From a virus, in IMG/VR virus record IMGVR_UViG_3300045970_000883, positions 1 through 42,000 of that record: a stretch of DNA of 42,000 nt; one strand, given 5' to 3'. This document shows positions 7,438-15,862 of the stretch, one piece after another. The notes beneath the pieces were generated by a model that was not told the DNA's origin, ran no database searches, and worked only from the letters and a program-made list of their open reading frames with translations. The translations under genes were made by a program, and so were the position numbers. How positions within the stretch are numbered: position 1 is the stretch's first letter; each line of letters opens with the position of its first letter.

Positions 7438-7931
7438 TGTCGACCAAGGAAGAACTCGACGCCATCCGCGATCGGCTCGACGCCCTCGAGGCGAAGGCCC
7501 CCGCGGTCACCCCGAACACCGGAGGCCTCTTCGCCTTCGTCCGTCCGATCCCCTCCGCCCCCCGGCACGGCCTCGGGAGCCGGATGGACGGTCCCGACCT
7601 CTGGGAGGGCGTGAAGCGCGCGTGCTCCGGCGTGAACTATCAGGGGACGCAGGTCCACGGGACCGAGACCGAGGACGACGTCTGGCAGGAGATCGAGCGT
7701 CTGAAGATCGGCGACCCCGAGCTCCTCCCGAAGTACCAGGCCCTCGATCCGGCCTTCGTCGGCTTCGCCCTCCTCACCGGCCTGATCGACGTCGCGAAGT
7801 GGGATCCGCTCGGTTTCGGGATCAACGCCCGCAAGCGGGAGAACTTCGCCAAGACGGGGACGACGATCTCCTCCTGGCTCGAGGATCAGTTCCGGATCGG
7901 CAACGGCGGCCCGGGAATCGGCGGGGAGTGA
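7437..7931 (+). CDS. Hypothetical protein
   Basis: 164 residues starting at ATG 7437 (TGATG junction, GAAGGAGAAG upstream). It begins with a short coiled coil (TKEELDAIRDRLDALEAK) followed by a globular, mixed region (LLPKYQALDPAFVGFALLTG). No signal peptide, membrane segment or family recognised. It sits in the envelope-protein block between terminase and portal. Confidence 0.65.
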   Translation: MSTKEELDAIRDRLDALEAKAPAVTPNTGGLFAFVRPIPSAPRHGLGSRMDGPDLWEGVKRACSGVNYQGTQVHGTETEDDVWQEIERLKIGDPELLPKYQALDPAFVGFALLTGLIDVAKWDPLGFGINARKRENFAKTGTTISSWLEDQFRIGNGGPGIGGE

Positions 7932-8335
7932 ACCGGTGGGCCTGGCTCCTGGCGGCGCTCGTGGCGGTATCGGCGGAGGCGCAGTGGGTGCCCCCGCCGG
8001 TCGCCACGCGCACGCCGACACGCCGGCCACCGGCTACTGCCACGCCACGCCCGACGGCGACCCCCTCGCCTGCAACGTCCGCACCCACAACGACGCCGAG
8101 GCCTACTTCGACGCCCTCACCGCTGGGGACCTCTACGCCCTCGCCGCAGCCGACCACCACGAGTGGTGCGTCAACCAGTCGGGACCTGAAGGTGCGCCTC
8201 GTGGCGCCGGCGGGAGTGGCAGTCCCGGCTCTCGGGGAGCCGCTCCGATGGGCGGACGGCCCGGAGATCGAGGTCCTTGTCTACGTCCCGGAGGGGGCGT
8301 GGCCGATCTCGGTGCGTCTCGTGAGGCTGAGGTGA
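7928..8335 (+). CDS. Secreted Thr/Pro-rich protein
   Basis: 135 residues from GTG 7928 (GTGA overlap). A clear signal peptide, MNRWAWLLAALVAVSAEA, is followed by about 60 residues of Thr/Pro/Ser repeats (PTSTPSPLGTSTPSPQPTTT) and a compact C-terminal beta-like domain (DLKVRLVAPAGVAVPALG... WPISVRLVRLR). The Thr/Pro stretch looks like an extended stalk spanning the periplasm or cell wall. Exported stalked proteins are unusual in a head-gene region. A same-length frame at 7936-8343 lacks a signal peptide and a ribosome site, so I take it as a shadow. Confidence 0.6.
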   Translation: MNRWAWLLAALVAVSAEAQWVPPPVATRTPTRRPPATATPRPTATPSPATSAPTTTPRPTSTPSPLGTSTPSPQPTTTSGASTSRDLKVRLVAPAGVAVPALGEPLRWADGPEIEVLVYVPEGAWPISVRLVRLR

Positions 8336-8339
8336 TCCC

Positions 8340-8504
8340 GTGAAGGAAGCCCTCCTCGTCCTCCAGGGCCTCGTGACGCTCGGCAATTCGCCCGAGGGGA
8401 AAGCCGCTCTGCGGAAGCTCCTCGGCATGGACAACCCGAAGGCGGAGGACGTGAGGAAAACCCTCGCCGGCCTCCCGCCCCTGCACCCCCCCAAGGAGAA
8501 GTGA
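8340..8504 (+). CDS. 54-residue hypothetical protein
   Basis: A small gene from GTG 8340 to TGA 8504. It is helical and Leu-rich at first (KEALLVLQGLVTLGNSPEGK) and Pro-rich at the end (LPPLHPPKEK). It fills the gap between its neighbours exactly, 4 bases after the previous stop and sharing GTGATG with the next start. No family recognised. Confidence 0.6.
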   Translation: MKEALLVLQGLVTLGNSPEGKAALRKLLGMDNPKAEDVRKTLAGLPPLHPPKEK

Positions 8505-8710
8505 TGCCGCTCGACGGACAGGAAGCATTCGCCCTCGCGCTCGACGCTCTCGAGGTCGCGAAGTCGATCGACACGGCGATCAAGGGCCTTCCCCCGAAGG
8601 CGGAGCGGACCGCCGTTCACTACGCGGCCGCGTTCGGCGCCGCGCCGGGAACCCCGCTCTACCTCACGGCCGCCCTGATCGACAAGGCTGAGGCCGAGAT
8701 CAAGGACTGA
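8504..8710 (+). CDS. Small hypothetical protein
   Basis: 68 residues from ATG 8504 (or 69 from GTG 8501), with AAGGAG just upstream. The composition is Ala-rich and helical, with two amphipathic helices (FALALDALEVAKSID, YLTAALIDKAEAEI). No membrane segment is evident. No family recognised. Confidence 0.6.
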   Translation: MPLDGQEAFALALDALEVAKSIDTAIKGLPPKAERTAVHYAAAFGAAPGTPLYLTAALIDKAEAEIKD

Positions 8711-8711
8711 C

Positions 8712-9008
8712 GTGGGGGAGCCGCTCGTCGTCGTTCCCGCAACCCGCCCGCGCCGGCAGGGGGAGTTCTGGCTGATCGTCGTCGCGATCGCCCTCTGGTG
8801 TTTCCAGGGGATCGTCGCCCTCGCGGCGAATGCCGGGTACGCAGTCCCCAGAGCGCTCGGATTCTCGGGAGCGACCGCAGGGCTCCTCTTCGCCGGCCTC
8901 TCCATGCTCGCCCGCCTTGCGGCCCCGGAGACCCTCTCGGGTATCTGGGACCTCGACCGCAGCACCCGTGACGCGACCGTCCGGAGGGATCCGTGCCCGA
9001 AAACCTGA
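8712..9008 (+). CDS. Two-helix membrane protein, holin candidate
   Basis: 98 residues from GTG 8712. Two hydrophobic helices are visible: FWLIVVAIALWCFQGIVALA (about 19-38) and SGATAGLLFAGLSMLARLA (about 52-70). They are flanked by a basic N-terminus and a charged C-terminal tail. Size and topology fit a class II holin, which would release the endolysin by opening the inner membrane. The endolysin lies 26 kb away at 35562, so this is inference. The next gene overlaps it by 16 bases. Confidence 0.55.
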   Translation: MGEPLVVVPATRPRRQGEFWLIVVAIALWCFQGIVALAANAGYAVPRALGFSGATAGLLFAGLSMLARLAAPETLSGIWDLDRSTRDATVRRDPCPKT

Positions 9009-9400
9009 AGGATCTCGTCCAGGTCGTCGCCTTCATGGGCGCCGCCGCGGCCGCCGCGGTCGCCGCGTATCAGGGAGCCGTGCGGCAGACGGCGAGAGGG
9101 ATGCAGCCCCTCGTAGGGGACCCTCCCGTCCCCTCCGCCGTCCCCCTCTCGCAGCGCGTGGACGAAGCCCTCGCGTGGCTGCGCCGGCTCGAGGAGAGGC
9201 AGATGCAGTCCGAGCGGACCTCGTTCGACCTACGCGAAGACGTCGGGCGAAACACCCGGTCGATCGGCTCTCTCGACGAAACCTCCCGGGGCCACGAAAC
9301 GCGGATCTCGAGGCTCGAGCATCGGGTGGACAACGTCGAGCGCCGGTGCGGGATGAAGCACCGGGCCGAGGACGAACCGTTCGCGGGGAGCGCGGCGTGA
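8993..9400 (+). CDS. Membrane-anchored coiled-coil protein
   Basis: 135 residues from GTG 8993. An N-terminal hydrophobic Ala-rich segment (VVAFMGAAAAAAVAAYQGA) is followed by a long coiled coil from about residue 50 (RVDEALAWLRRLEERQMQ, then HETRISRLEHRVDNVERR). One membrane anchor plus a periplasmic coiled coil is the architecture of inner-membrane spanins, and also of many small holin-associated proteins. No family recognised. Confidence 0.55.
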   Translation: MPENLKDLVQVVAFMGAAAAAAVAAYQGAVRQTARGMQPLVGDPPVPSAVPLSQRVDEALAWLRRLEERQMQSERTSFDLREDVGRNTRSIGSLDETSRGHETRISRLEHRVDNVERRCGMKHRAEDEPFAGSAA

Positions 9401-9729
9401 TCGAGCATCTGGGCGTCTACGCGGTGCTGGCGGTCTGCGTGGCCGTCCTCCAGGCGCAGCTCACGACGCTCTCCCGGGCCCTTCGGGCGCTCCAGGACGG
9501 GCGCGAGAAAGATCGGAAAGCCGCGGACTCCTCGGCGGGCCATCCGTCGTTGGTGGAGTCGACGCACGAGAGTCCGCGGCCGACCCCTTCGACCGGAACG
9601 CCTCACCCTCCGCAGGCCCCCCGGCTCATCTCTCCGACCCGGGCAAAGCTCGAGATGGAACGGAAGTTCTCCCTGAAGGCCCAAGCCGCGGCCGTCCTCC
9701 GGCGCGCGGCTGAGGAGCAGGCCCGATGA
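9397..9729 (+). CDS. Membrane-anchored hypothetical protein
   Basis: 110 residues from GTG 9397 (GTGA overlap). An N-terminal hydrophobic segment (LGVYAVLAVCVAVLQAQ) is followed by a short charged helix, a Pro/Ser/Thr-rich stretch (SPRPTPSTGTPHPPQAP) and a charged C-terminal helix (LEMERKFSLKAQAAAVLRRA). Anchor plus Pro-rich spacer plus helix suggests an envelope-spanning role. The stop overlaps the portal ATG (ATGA). Confidence 0.55.
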   Translation: MIEHLGVYAVLAVCVAVLQAQLTTLSRALRALQDGREKDRKAADSSAGHPSLVESTHESPRPTPSTGTPHPPQAPRLISPTRAKLEMERKFSLKAQAAAVLRRAAEEQAR

Positions 9730-12182
9730 GTGCCATTCCCGAGGACCTGATCGAAGGCCTGATGGGCGGGGACTCCGAGGCCGACGAAGCGCGGACGCAG
9801 CAAAAGCAGCGCGGCCTCTACGTCGGAGACGACAACGCGGTCACCTACGAGCGCGCGGCGCTGGACCTCTCGATCGAGGAGGAGGCGGCCATCAAGGCGC
9901 TCCTCGTGGAGATCGAGCAGGCCGACGACGGGTTCCGGATGGAGGAGATCCGCCCGGCGCTCGAGAGGCGCGAGGCGTGGAATGGACGCCAGCTCCTCGC
10001 GTGGGACCCGGGGGAGCGGCGGTATGTGGACGTCATCCGGCAGATGGAAGACGACGCGGAGCCCGACCAGGACATCCCGAGCTTCCACACGGACAACTTC
10101 TTCACACCCTACGGGCTCGACTACGTCGCCCTGATGATCGCGTCGCCGATCCAGACCTCCTTCGCCCCCGGCGACCCGGACAAGCCCCGGGACGTCATCG
10201 CGGCCGAAGAGGCGGAGCGGTTCGTGGAGTGGCTCAACAAACAGAACGACTCCCTCACCCTCCGGCGCTGGCAAGCGTTCTACTTCTGGACCGACGGCTT
10301 CGCGGCCACCTACACCCGCCTCCGGGCCGACAAGGCGCGGTTCGGGTCGAAGCAGGAGCCGGAGATCGGGCTCGAGTACGGCGAGCTCCGGCCGGCGGGG
10401 ATGCGCTGCGCGCTCTGCTCCGGCGTCTCCTCGGTGGATTCGCCGGCGTGCGACGACTGCGGTACGCCGCACGGACCCGGCTCGTACATGGTGGCGCCGG
10501 AGATGGGACTCGTCCCCCGCGTGACGCGGATGCTCGAGATCCCGAAGTCCGGCGTGGTGAAGACCTCGCACGGGCTGATCGAAGTCCGGCGCTCGCCCGG
10601 CGCGCGCCTCGTGCGCGAGTGCGGGTACCTCATCCTCTCCGAGGACGTTCCCCGCGCCCACGCGATCAGCCTCTACCCGGAGAAGTCCGACGAGATCGGC
10701 AACCGCGACGAAGGGACGTCCGCCGAGGGGTACGAGACCTCGGCTCGCCGCGGCCTGATCTACGGCGGGAACCAGCGGTCCGGCCACCTCGTCACCTACA
10801 AGCGCGCGTGGATCCGCCCCTGGCAGCTCGAGGCGATCGGGAACGAGGAAGTCCGGGAAGCCCTGAAGCAGAAGGCCGTGGACGGTCTCCTCCTCGTCTT
10901 CATGGGCGGCGCGCTCTGCGAGGTCCTCGCCGAGTCGATGGACGAGCACTGGACTTTCCGCTTCATCTACCCGGGCCACGGCTCGGGAGTGGTGGCGGCC
11001 GGCTCGGCCACCTGGGAACTCCAGCAGACGGCGAACGAGCTCCTCAACCTGCGCGTCGAAGGTGCCCGACAGGGGATCCCGGCTCTCATCGTGAACAACG
11101 ACGTCCTCGATCCCGAGGCCTTCGCCGCCGGCCGCATCCAACCGGGCCTCATCTACCAGGCGAAGACCCCGACCGACGGCGGGAGCATCCAGAACGCGGT
11201 CGTGGCGACCCCCGTCGCGAACCTCCCGGCCGAAGTCGGCAACCTCGAGAACGAGCTCGGGAACCAGCGGGCGCAGCAGCGCAGCGGCCTCGTCCCGGCC
11301 CTCTGGGGCGGGCAGGCGGGCGGCGCCGGCAGGACCCTCGGCGGCTACCGCCTCATGCGGGACCAGGGCCTCATGCGGCACGGCATCCCGTGGAAGGAAC
11401 TCGAGGCGATCTCCTACGAGTCCGATCTCCAGGCCGTGAAGCTCTACGCCCGCGACGGCTACGACGACATCGAGATCACCGACCAGGGCGAAGCCGGCGA
11501 GTGGGGGAAGAGCGTCATCTCCATCGACTCCCTCTCCGGCGAGATCCGGATCGAGGCGGACGACGACGCCGGGTTCCCGATGTCGCCGGCCGAGCGGCGC
11601 GCGGCGTGGTTCGAGTACATGGGCAACCCCGGCCTCGCTCCGATGCTCATGGGGCCGCAGAACGAGTCGATGACGGCCGAGAACATGGGCCTTCGGGACC
11701 TGCGGTTCCCCGGACAGGACGCCCGCGAGCAGCAGCGCAAGGAGATCGACGAGCTTCTCCAGGGCGCTCCGATCCCCGACCCGATGACCGGGCAGCTCAC
11801 GAGCACGGTCGACGTGGACGTGGAGCTCGAGGACCACAGCGCGCACGCCCAGGCGATCGAAATCTGGGCGAACTCGAGGGATGGCGCGAAGACGAAGGAC
11901 GAGAACCCCGCCGGCTTCGCGAACGTGAAGGCCCATTGGGCGCAGCACCTCAAGGCGAAGACCCAGAAAGTGATGCTCGTGCAGGCCCTTTCCATGCCCC
12001 CGATGCCGATGGGGATGCCCGGCCTGCCGGGGATGCCCCCGGGCGGACCTCCGCCTCCGATGCCCCCCGGGCCGCCTCGTGGGCCCGTGGGACCCCCGAT
12101 CCGCAGAGAGAACCCGATGGACGCACCGATGGGACCCGGGGAAGCCCCCGGAGCCCCCGGCCTCGGCGCGCCCGTGATGTAG
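9726..12182 (+). CDS. Portal protein, P22-like, with zinc-ribbon insertion
   Basis: 818 residues, the long portal type of podoviruses. An N-terminal helical region (ALERREAWNGRQLLAWDPGERRY around 80-100) leads to the PSFHTDNFFTPYGLDYVALMI motif. The stem and crown regions follow (ANELLNLRVEGARQGIPALIV). A CxxC-x10-CxxC cluster (Cys228, 231, 242, 245) is inserted in the first half, which is unusual for portals. The last 70 residues are Met/Pro/Gly-rich (MPMGMPGLPGMPPGGPPPP) and probably disordered. It forms the dodecameric vertex ring for packaging and tail attachment. It is called by size, position after terL and overall pattern. Confidence 0.8.
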   Translation: MSAIPEDLIEGLMGGDSEADEARTQQKQRGLYVGDDNAVTYERAALDLSIEEEAAIKALLVEIEQADDGFRMEEIRPALERREAWNGRQLLAWDPGERRYVDVIRQMEDDAEPDQDIPSFHTDNFFTPYGLDYVALMIASPIQTSFAPGDPDKPRDVIAAEEAERFVEWLNKQNDSLTLRRWQAFYFWTDGFAATYTRLRADKARFGSKQEPEIGLEYGELRPAGMRCALCSGVSSVDSPACDDCGTPHGPGSYMVAPEMGLVPRVTRMLEIPKSGVVKTSHGLIEVRRSPGARLVRECGYLILSEDVPRAHAISLYPEKSDEIGNRDEGTSAEGYETSARRGLIYGGNQRSGHLVTYKRAWIRPWQLEAIGNEEVREALKQKAVDGLLLVFMGGALCEVLAESMDEHWTFRFIYPGHGSGVVAAGSATWELQQTANELLNLRVEGARQGIPALIVNNDVLDPEAFAAGRIQPGLIYQAKTPTDGGSIQNAVVATPVANLPAEVGNLENELGNQRAQQRSGLVPALWGGQAGGAGRTLGGYRLMRDQGLMRHGIPWKELEAISYESDLQAVKLYARDGYDDIEITDQGEAGEWGKSVISIDSLSGEIRIEADDDAGFPMSPAERRAAWFEYMGNPGLAPMLMGPQNESMTAENMGLRDLRFPGQDAREQQRKEIDELLQGAPIPDPMTGQLTSTVDVDVELEDHSAHAQAIEIWANSRDGAKTKDENPAGFANVKAHWAQHLKAKTQKVMLVQALSMPPMPMGMPGLPGMPPGGPPPPMPPGPPRGPVGPPIRRENPMDAPMGPGEAPGAPGLGAPVM

Positions 12183-12191
12183 GGAGACGAC

Positions 12192-12503
12192 ATGGCGCTC
12201 GAGAAGTCCATCACGATCCTCAACACCATCGGCGTCGCAACCGACGCGGACGGCGTCTGGAACTACGTCGGAAACGTGCGGGCGCCGTTCACCGTCCACG
12301 TGACCGGCTCCGGCGCGGGCGACACGATCACCATCAACGCCTCGTGCGCCGCGAAGCCCCTGAACACGACGCACGACGTGTCCGTCGGCGCGATCGTCGC
12401 TGACGGCTTCACCGTCATCTCCCAGCCCGTGAAGTGGATCAAGGCACGCAAGCCCGCGGCGACTCAGTCGTCCGCGGTCTTCCTGCACGGCCACCTCATC
12501 TAA
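12192..12503 (+). CDS. Small virion protein, decoration candidate
   Basis: 103 residues, all-beta in character with Thr/Val-rich strands (PFTVHVTGSGAGDTITI, GAIVADGFTVIS). Its place between portal and scaffold, and the repeated beta pattern, fit a head decoration or cement protein. I do not recognise a named family. The protein at 17206 has a similar beta-rich size and may have a related fold. Confidence 0.55.
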   Translation: MALEKSITILNTIGVATDADGVWNYVGNVRAPFTVHVTGSGAGDTITINASCAAKPLNTTHDVSVGAIVADGFTVISQPVKWIKARKPAATQSSAVFLHGHLI

Positions 12504-12511
12504 GAGCGCCC

Positions 12512-12561
12512 CGGGGAGCCCCTTCCCCGAAACCGGCAACGGGCGAGCCGAAAAACGCCCG
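12512..12561 (+). promoter_or_regulatory. Two tandem hairpins before the scaffold gene
   Basis: In the 70-base gap between genes, CGGGGA (12512-12517) pairs with TCCCCG (12524-12529), and CGGGCG (12540-12545) pairs with CGCCCG (12556-12561). The second stem ends directly against the ribosome site GGAGG (12562-12566) of the scaffold gene. No U-tract follows, so this is not a standard terminator. Control of scaffold translation or mRNA processing is inference. Confidence 0.4.
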
Positions 12562-12573
12562 GGAGGTCCTGAC

Positions 12574-13860
12574 ATGGCGGACGAAATTCAGACCGGGGCG
12601 AGCGCGGCCCCGACCGTAGACGCGGGAGCAGCCTCGCCGGCGCCAAGCGAGAGCTCTGCCGCCCCCGAGAAGACGTCCCTCTTCCAGGCCCTCATGGCCG
12701 AGGGGGAGGATGCGGGTGAGGACCCGGCCGAAGAGGCGGAAACCGACGTCGATGGGATGGACTCCGCTCCTGGCGAGACGCCGGAAGCGGACGCTGCGAC
12801 CGAAGAGGCGAAGTCCGAAGAGGACCCGACCGCCGAGGAGGACGTTCCGAAGGACCTGCGCGCGGTCCTGAAGAAGTTCCCCGAGCTGCGGGCGGCGCAC
12901 TTCTACAAACGGGACCTCGACTCCCTCGGCATCTCGGTCGACGAAGCGCAGGAGTACCGACAGAGCATCCAGTCTCTCGAGGACCTGCGGATGACGGTCA
13001 ACCGGGCGCAGCAGCTCGACGCGTTCGAAGGCCTCTTCACGCACCAGGACGCCGAAGCCCCGATCAGGTTCCTCGAGGGGCTCCGGGCGGTCGACAACAA
13101 CGCCGCGAACCGGTTCGTCCGCACCCTCGCGTCCCATCTCCCCGAGATCGCCCCCGAGGCGTACTACGAGATCGGAGGCCGCGCCTGGGAGGTCGGCCTG
13201 AAGAACCTCGAGGCGCTGGCGGCCGATGACCCGTTCCGCCGTGAGGCCCTGGCGGCCGTCCGGGAGATGGTCGCAGAGGTCGCCTCCAACCCTCAGACCC
13301 GCAAGCCCGAGGCGCCCAGGCTCGCCAACCCCGAAGCCGAGGAGCTCTCCGCGAGGCGGGCCCACGAGGAGCGGGCGACGGAGCAGTACTGGACGGGCCT
13401 TCGCAACCAGGCGAACCAGCACGCGGACCAGTCGGTGCGGGCGATCCTGGCCGACGTCGAGAAGCGGCGGGACCCGGACGGGATCCTCATGACCCCCGAC
13501 CTCCGCGAAAAGATCGTTCACGAGATCCACCGGACCGTAGCCGGCAACCGCACCATCCACGACCTCTTCACCCAGGCCCTCTACGACACCTCCGTTCACC
13601 CGTCCCAGCGGATCGCGAAAGCGGCCTCTCTGGTGTCGGCGCGGGCGAAGAACGTGGCCGATCTGGTCTTCAAGAGGAGCACGGACGGGATGGCGGACCG
13701 CATCCGGAAGGTCTCTCAGCAGAAGCTCGGGAAGGCCGCGAAGGTCGTCTCCATGCGCGAGGCCACGGGGGGCCGACCGGCATCCACGCCGGCCGCTCCT
13801 CTCCCTCGAGGCGCACGGGTGACGAGCCGCGACATCTTCCGGGCCGTCATGAAGGGGTAA
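12574..13860 (+). CDS. Scaffolding protein
   Basis: 428 residues. The first 110 are strikingly acidic and low in complexity (GEDAGEDPAEEAETDVD, PTAEEDVPKDL). The rest is helical, with coiled-coil-like stretches, and ends in a basic tail (PLPRGARVTSRDIFRAVMKG). An acidic, helical, basic-tailed protein directly before the capsid gene is typical of podovirus scaffolds, which organise capsid subunits and leave the procapsid. The basic C-terminus would bind the capsid protein. No protease gene is seen. It is called on position and composition. Confidence 0.7.
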   Translation: MADEIQTGASAAPTVDAGAASPAPSESSAAPEKTSLFQALMAEGEDAGEDPAEEAETDVDGMDSAPGETPEADAATEEAKSEEDPTAEEDVPKDLRAVLKKFPELRAAHFYKRDLDSLGISVDEAQEYRQSIQSLEDLRMTVNRAQQLDAFEGLFTHQDAEAPIRFLEGLRAVDNNAANRFVRTLASHLPEIAPEAYYEIGGRAWEVGLKNLEALAADDPFRREALAAVREMVAEVASNPQTRKPEAPRLANPEAEELSARRAHEERATEQYWTGLRNQANQHADQSVRAILADVEKRRDPDGILMTPDLREKIVHEIHRTVAGNRTIHDLFTQALYDTSVHPSQRIAKAASLVSARAKNVADLVFKRSTDGMADRIRKVSQQKLGKAAKVVSMREATGGRPASTPAAPLPRGARVTSRDIFRAVMKG

Positions 13861-13866
13861 CACACC

Positions 13867-15132
13867 ATGCCGATGGTCGACGCTGATGCCGTAGCGACCT
13901 ACCTCGAGAAGGTTCGGAAGAAGAACCCTCTCCCGAAGATGACGAACCAGGACTCCGACGTCTACAAGCTCCTGAAGACCAGGGGCGACGTCGTGACGAT
14001 CGGTTCGAAGGCCTACCGGGCGCCCATCTGGGTCCGCTCCGGCGGCCGCTTCTCCACCGCGAACCTCAACGGGGCGAACGCCCTCGGGCTCGGCAACGCC
14101 GGGATCCGGAAGGAGTACACCGCCTCGCCGTACGGGATCAAGCTCGCCAAGGAGCTCTCCCTCTCCGTCGAGTACCACTCCAACAGCCCCGAGAAGGCCG
14201 TGGAGAACATCGTCGAGAGCGAGATGGAGGACTCGAGCAAGATGATGGCGAGCGGCCTCGACATCATCTGCTTCACCGCGGGCAACGGCGTCCTCTCCGC
14301 CGTCGTCTCCGGCCAGACGACCACGACCCTCGTGGTGGCCGACGCCCGGCTCTTCCAGCCCGGCATGGCGGTCTCCTGCTACAACGCCGCGCAGAGCACC
14401 CAGCGCCTCACGGGCGCCTCCGCCACCGACGTCGAGGTCCTGACCGTCGACTACGAGACGAACACGATCACGACCTCCGTGGCGTTCGCCGCGCAGATCG
14501 CCACCGACGTCATGTGCCTCGGCGGCCTCGTCGGCGCGACCCCGGTCACGGTCGGCGGATTCCCCATGTGGCACAACGGCGCGGTCACCGGCCTCGTCGG
14601 CGGCCTCGACCGGGCGACCATCCCCGAGATCCGCACCCCGACCCTCGCCGCCGCGGCGCAGCTCACCCCCTCCCACGGCTACCAGCTCCTCACGAAGATG
14701 CGGCGCAAGAGGGGCAAGGACTCCGTCCGCAAGGGCCTCTGGATCGGCTCCCTCGCCACCTGGGCGGGGCAGGGCGAGTCCGCCACCCTCACGCAGACCC
14801 TCGACGGGCCGGCGAACGGCGACACCGTCCCCGACTTCGGGTTCGACATCGAGACCGACGGGAAGTTCTGCGGCCGGCCCTTCAAGCAGGCCACGCACGC
14901 CCCCGACGACCGCCTCGAGTACTTCGTCCCCGAGGCCTGGGCCCGCCTCGTCGTGGAGGACGTGAAGCTCCTGAAGATGGGGAACCAGACCATCTTCCCG
15001 CGCTACGACCCGACGACCGGTTCCCCGACCTCCGCGTACCTCTGGTACCTCTACTGGGAAGGCGCCTTCATGTGCGTCGACACCAGCGCCGGCGGGTACA
15101 TCTCCTCTCTGACCAAGCCGACCGGCTACTGA
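13867..15132 (+). CDS. Major capsid protein (HK97-like)
   Basis: 421 residues, in the canonical position after portal and scaffold. Features consistent with the HK97 fold are the N-arm (YLEKVRKKNPLPKM), an E-loop-like segment (APIWVRSGGRFSTANLNG), a spine helix (ENIVESEMEDSSKMMASGLDIICF) and a long P-domain/A-domain part ending in YLWYLYWEGAFMCVDTSAG. A Thr/Val-rich insertion sits between about 135 and 225. The MPMVDADAVATYLEK start is preceded by a weak ribosome site. It forms the icosahedral shell. Confidence 0.75.
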   Translation: MPMVDADAVATYLEKVRKKNPLPKMTNQDSDVYKLLKTRGDVVTIGSKAYRAPIWVRSGGRFSTANLNGANALGLGNAGIRKEYTASPYGIKLAKELSLSVEYHSNSPEKAVENIVESEMEDSSKMMASGLDIICFTAGNGVLSAVVSGQTTTTLVVADARLFQPGMAVSCYNAAQSTQRLTGASATDVEVLTVDYETNTITTSVAFAAQIATDVMCLGGLVGATPVTVGGFPMWHNGAVTGLVGGLDRATIPEIRTPTLAAAAQLTPSHGYQLLTKMRRKRGKDSVRKGLWIGSLATWAGQGESATLTQTLDGPANGDTVPDFGFDIETDGKFCGRPFKQATHAPDDRLEYFVPEAWARLVVEDVKLLKMGNQTIFPRYDPTTGSPTSAYLWYLYWEGAFMCVDTSAGGYISSLTKPTGY

Positions 15133-15848
15133 TGATGAAGGGCCTGGCGGACCTCGAAATGACGGCTCTGGATGGGAGGGGGGAGTCCGCCCCTCCCTCC
15201 CCTCGCTTCCCCCACGTTCTGGTCGTCCACGACTGGCAACCCGTGGCGGATCCCTCGTGGCAGCGCATCCTCACGGAGACTGCCGGAACGAACCTCTACG
15301 ACGAGCCGCACCTGCGGATCGTGAACGGAAGCTCTCGTCTCGAGCTCATCGGTGGCCTCTGGGTCAACGTCGAACGCGAAGACGCCGGCCTCCCGTCCCT
15401 CCGAAACCAGTGGGACCAGAAGTATCCCTGGCTCGAGGACTTCTGGATCGTCGAGGAGTGGTTCCCTCAGACCGTCTCTCGTGAGACCTGGGAAGCGCGC
15501 GAGCGCGAGACCGAGGACGGAATCACGTTCCTCGCGCATCCGCTCTACCCCTCTCGAGGGGAATACCTCTACTTCACGCACTTCCGGCGCCCCTCGGGCC
15601 TCGGAGAGGACCTCCCGGAGATCCCGACCCCTTCGGGCCTGCGGTTCCTGGCGGGCCTCTGGAGGCGAAGCAGGGACCTGAAGCCGCCCTCTCGCAGGGA
15701 GAGGGAGCGGCGAGCCACGGAGAAGCGCGAGCGCGCGGAAGCGGTCGCGAAGTCGAAACGTCGGGACATTTTCTACAACGAGGTCGGTGGCATGACGGGT
15801 CTGACCCCGAACGTGTCCCTCGCCGGCCTGGACATCCCGAAGGAATGA
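15132..15848 (+). CDS. Hypothetical protein after the capsid gene
   Basis: 238 residues from ATG 15132, sharing one base with the capsid stop; ATG 15135 is equally possible. The middle is rich in Trp, Glu and aromatics (WDQKYPWLEDFWIVEEWFP). A basic helix (SRRERERRATEKRERAEAVAKSKRR) precedes the C-terminus. Proteins of this kind next to capsid genes are usually virion or assembly components, but I recognise no family. Confidence 0.6.
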   Translation: MMKGLADLEMTALDGRGESAPPSPRFPHVLVVHDWQPVADPSWQRILTETAGTNLYDEPHLRIVNGSSRLELIGGLWVNVEREDAGLPSLRNQWDQKYPWLEDFWIVEEWFPQTVSRETWEARERETEDGITFLAHPLYPSRGEYLYFTHFRRPSGLGEDLPEIPTPSGLRFLAGLWRRSRDLKPPSRRERERRATEKRERAEAVAKSKRRDIFYNEVGGMTGLTPNVSLAGLDIPKE

Positions 15849-15862
15849 GGAAGGAAGGAAGC

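Noticed and set aside
7936-8343. Alternative frame of equal length under the Thr/Pro-rich secreted protein
   Set aside because: No signal peptide, no ribosome site and no operon junction, whereas the 7928 frame has all three.
9603-12575. Long minus-strand open frame (990 codons) opposite the portal and neighbours
   Set aside because: High GC leaves few stops on the opposite strand. The plus-strand portal has recognisable features and operon overlaps; the minus frame has none.
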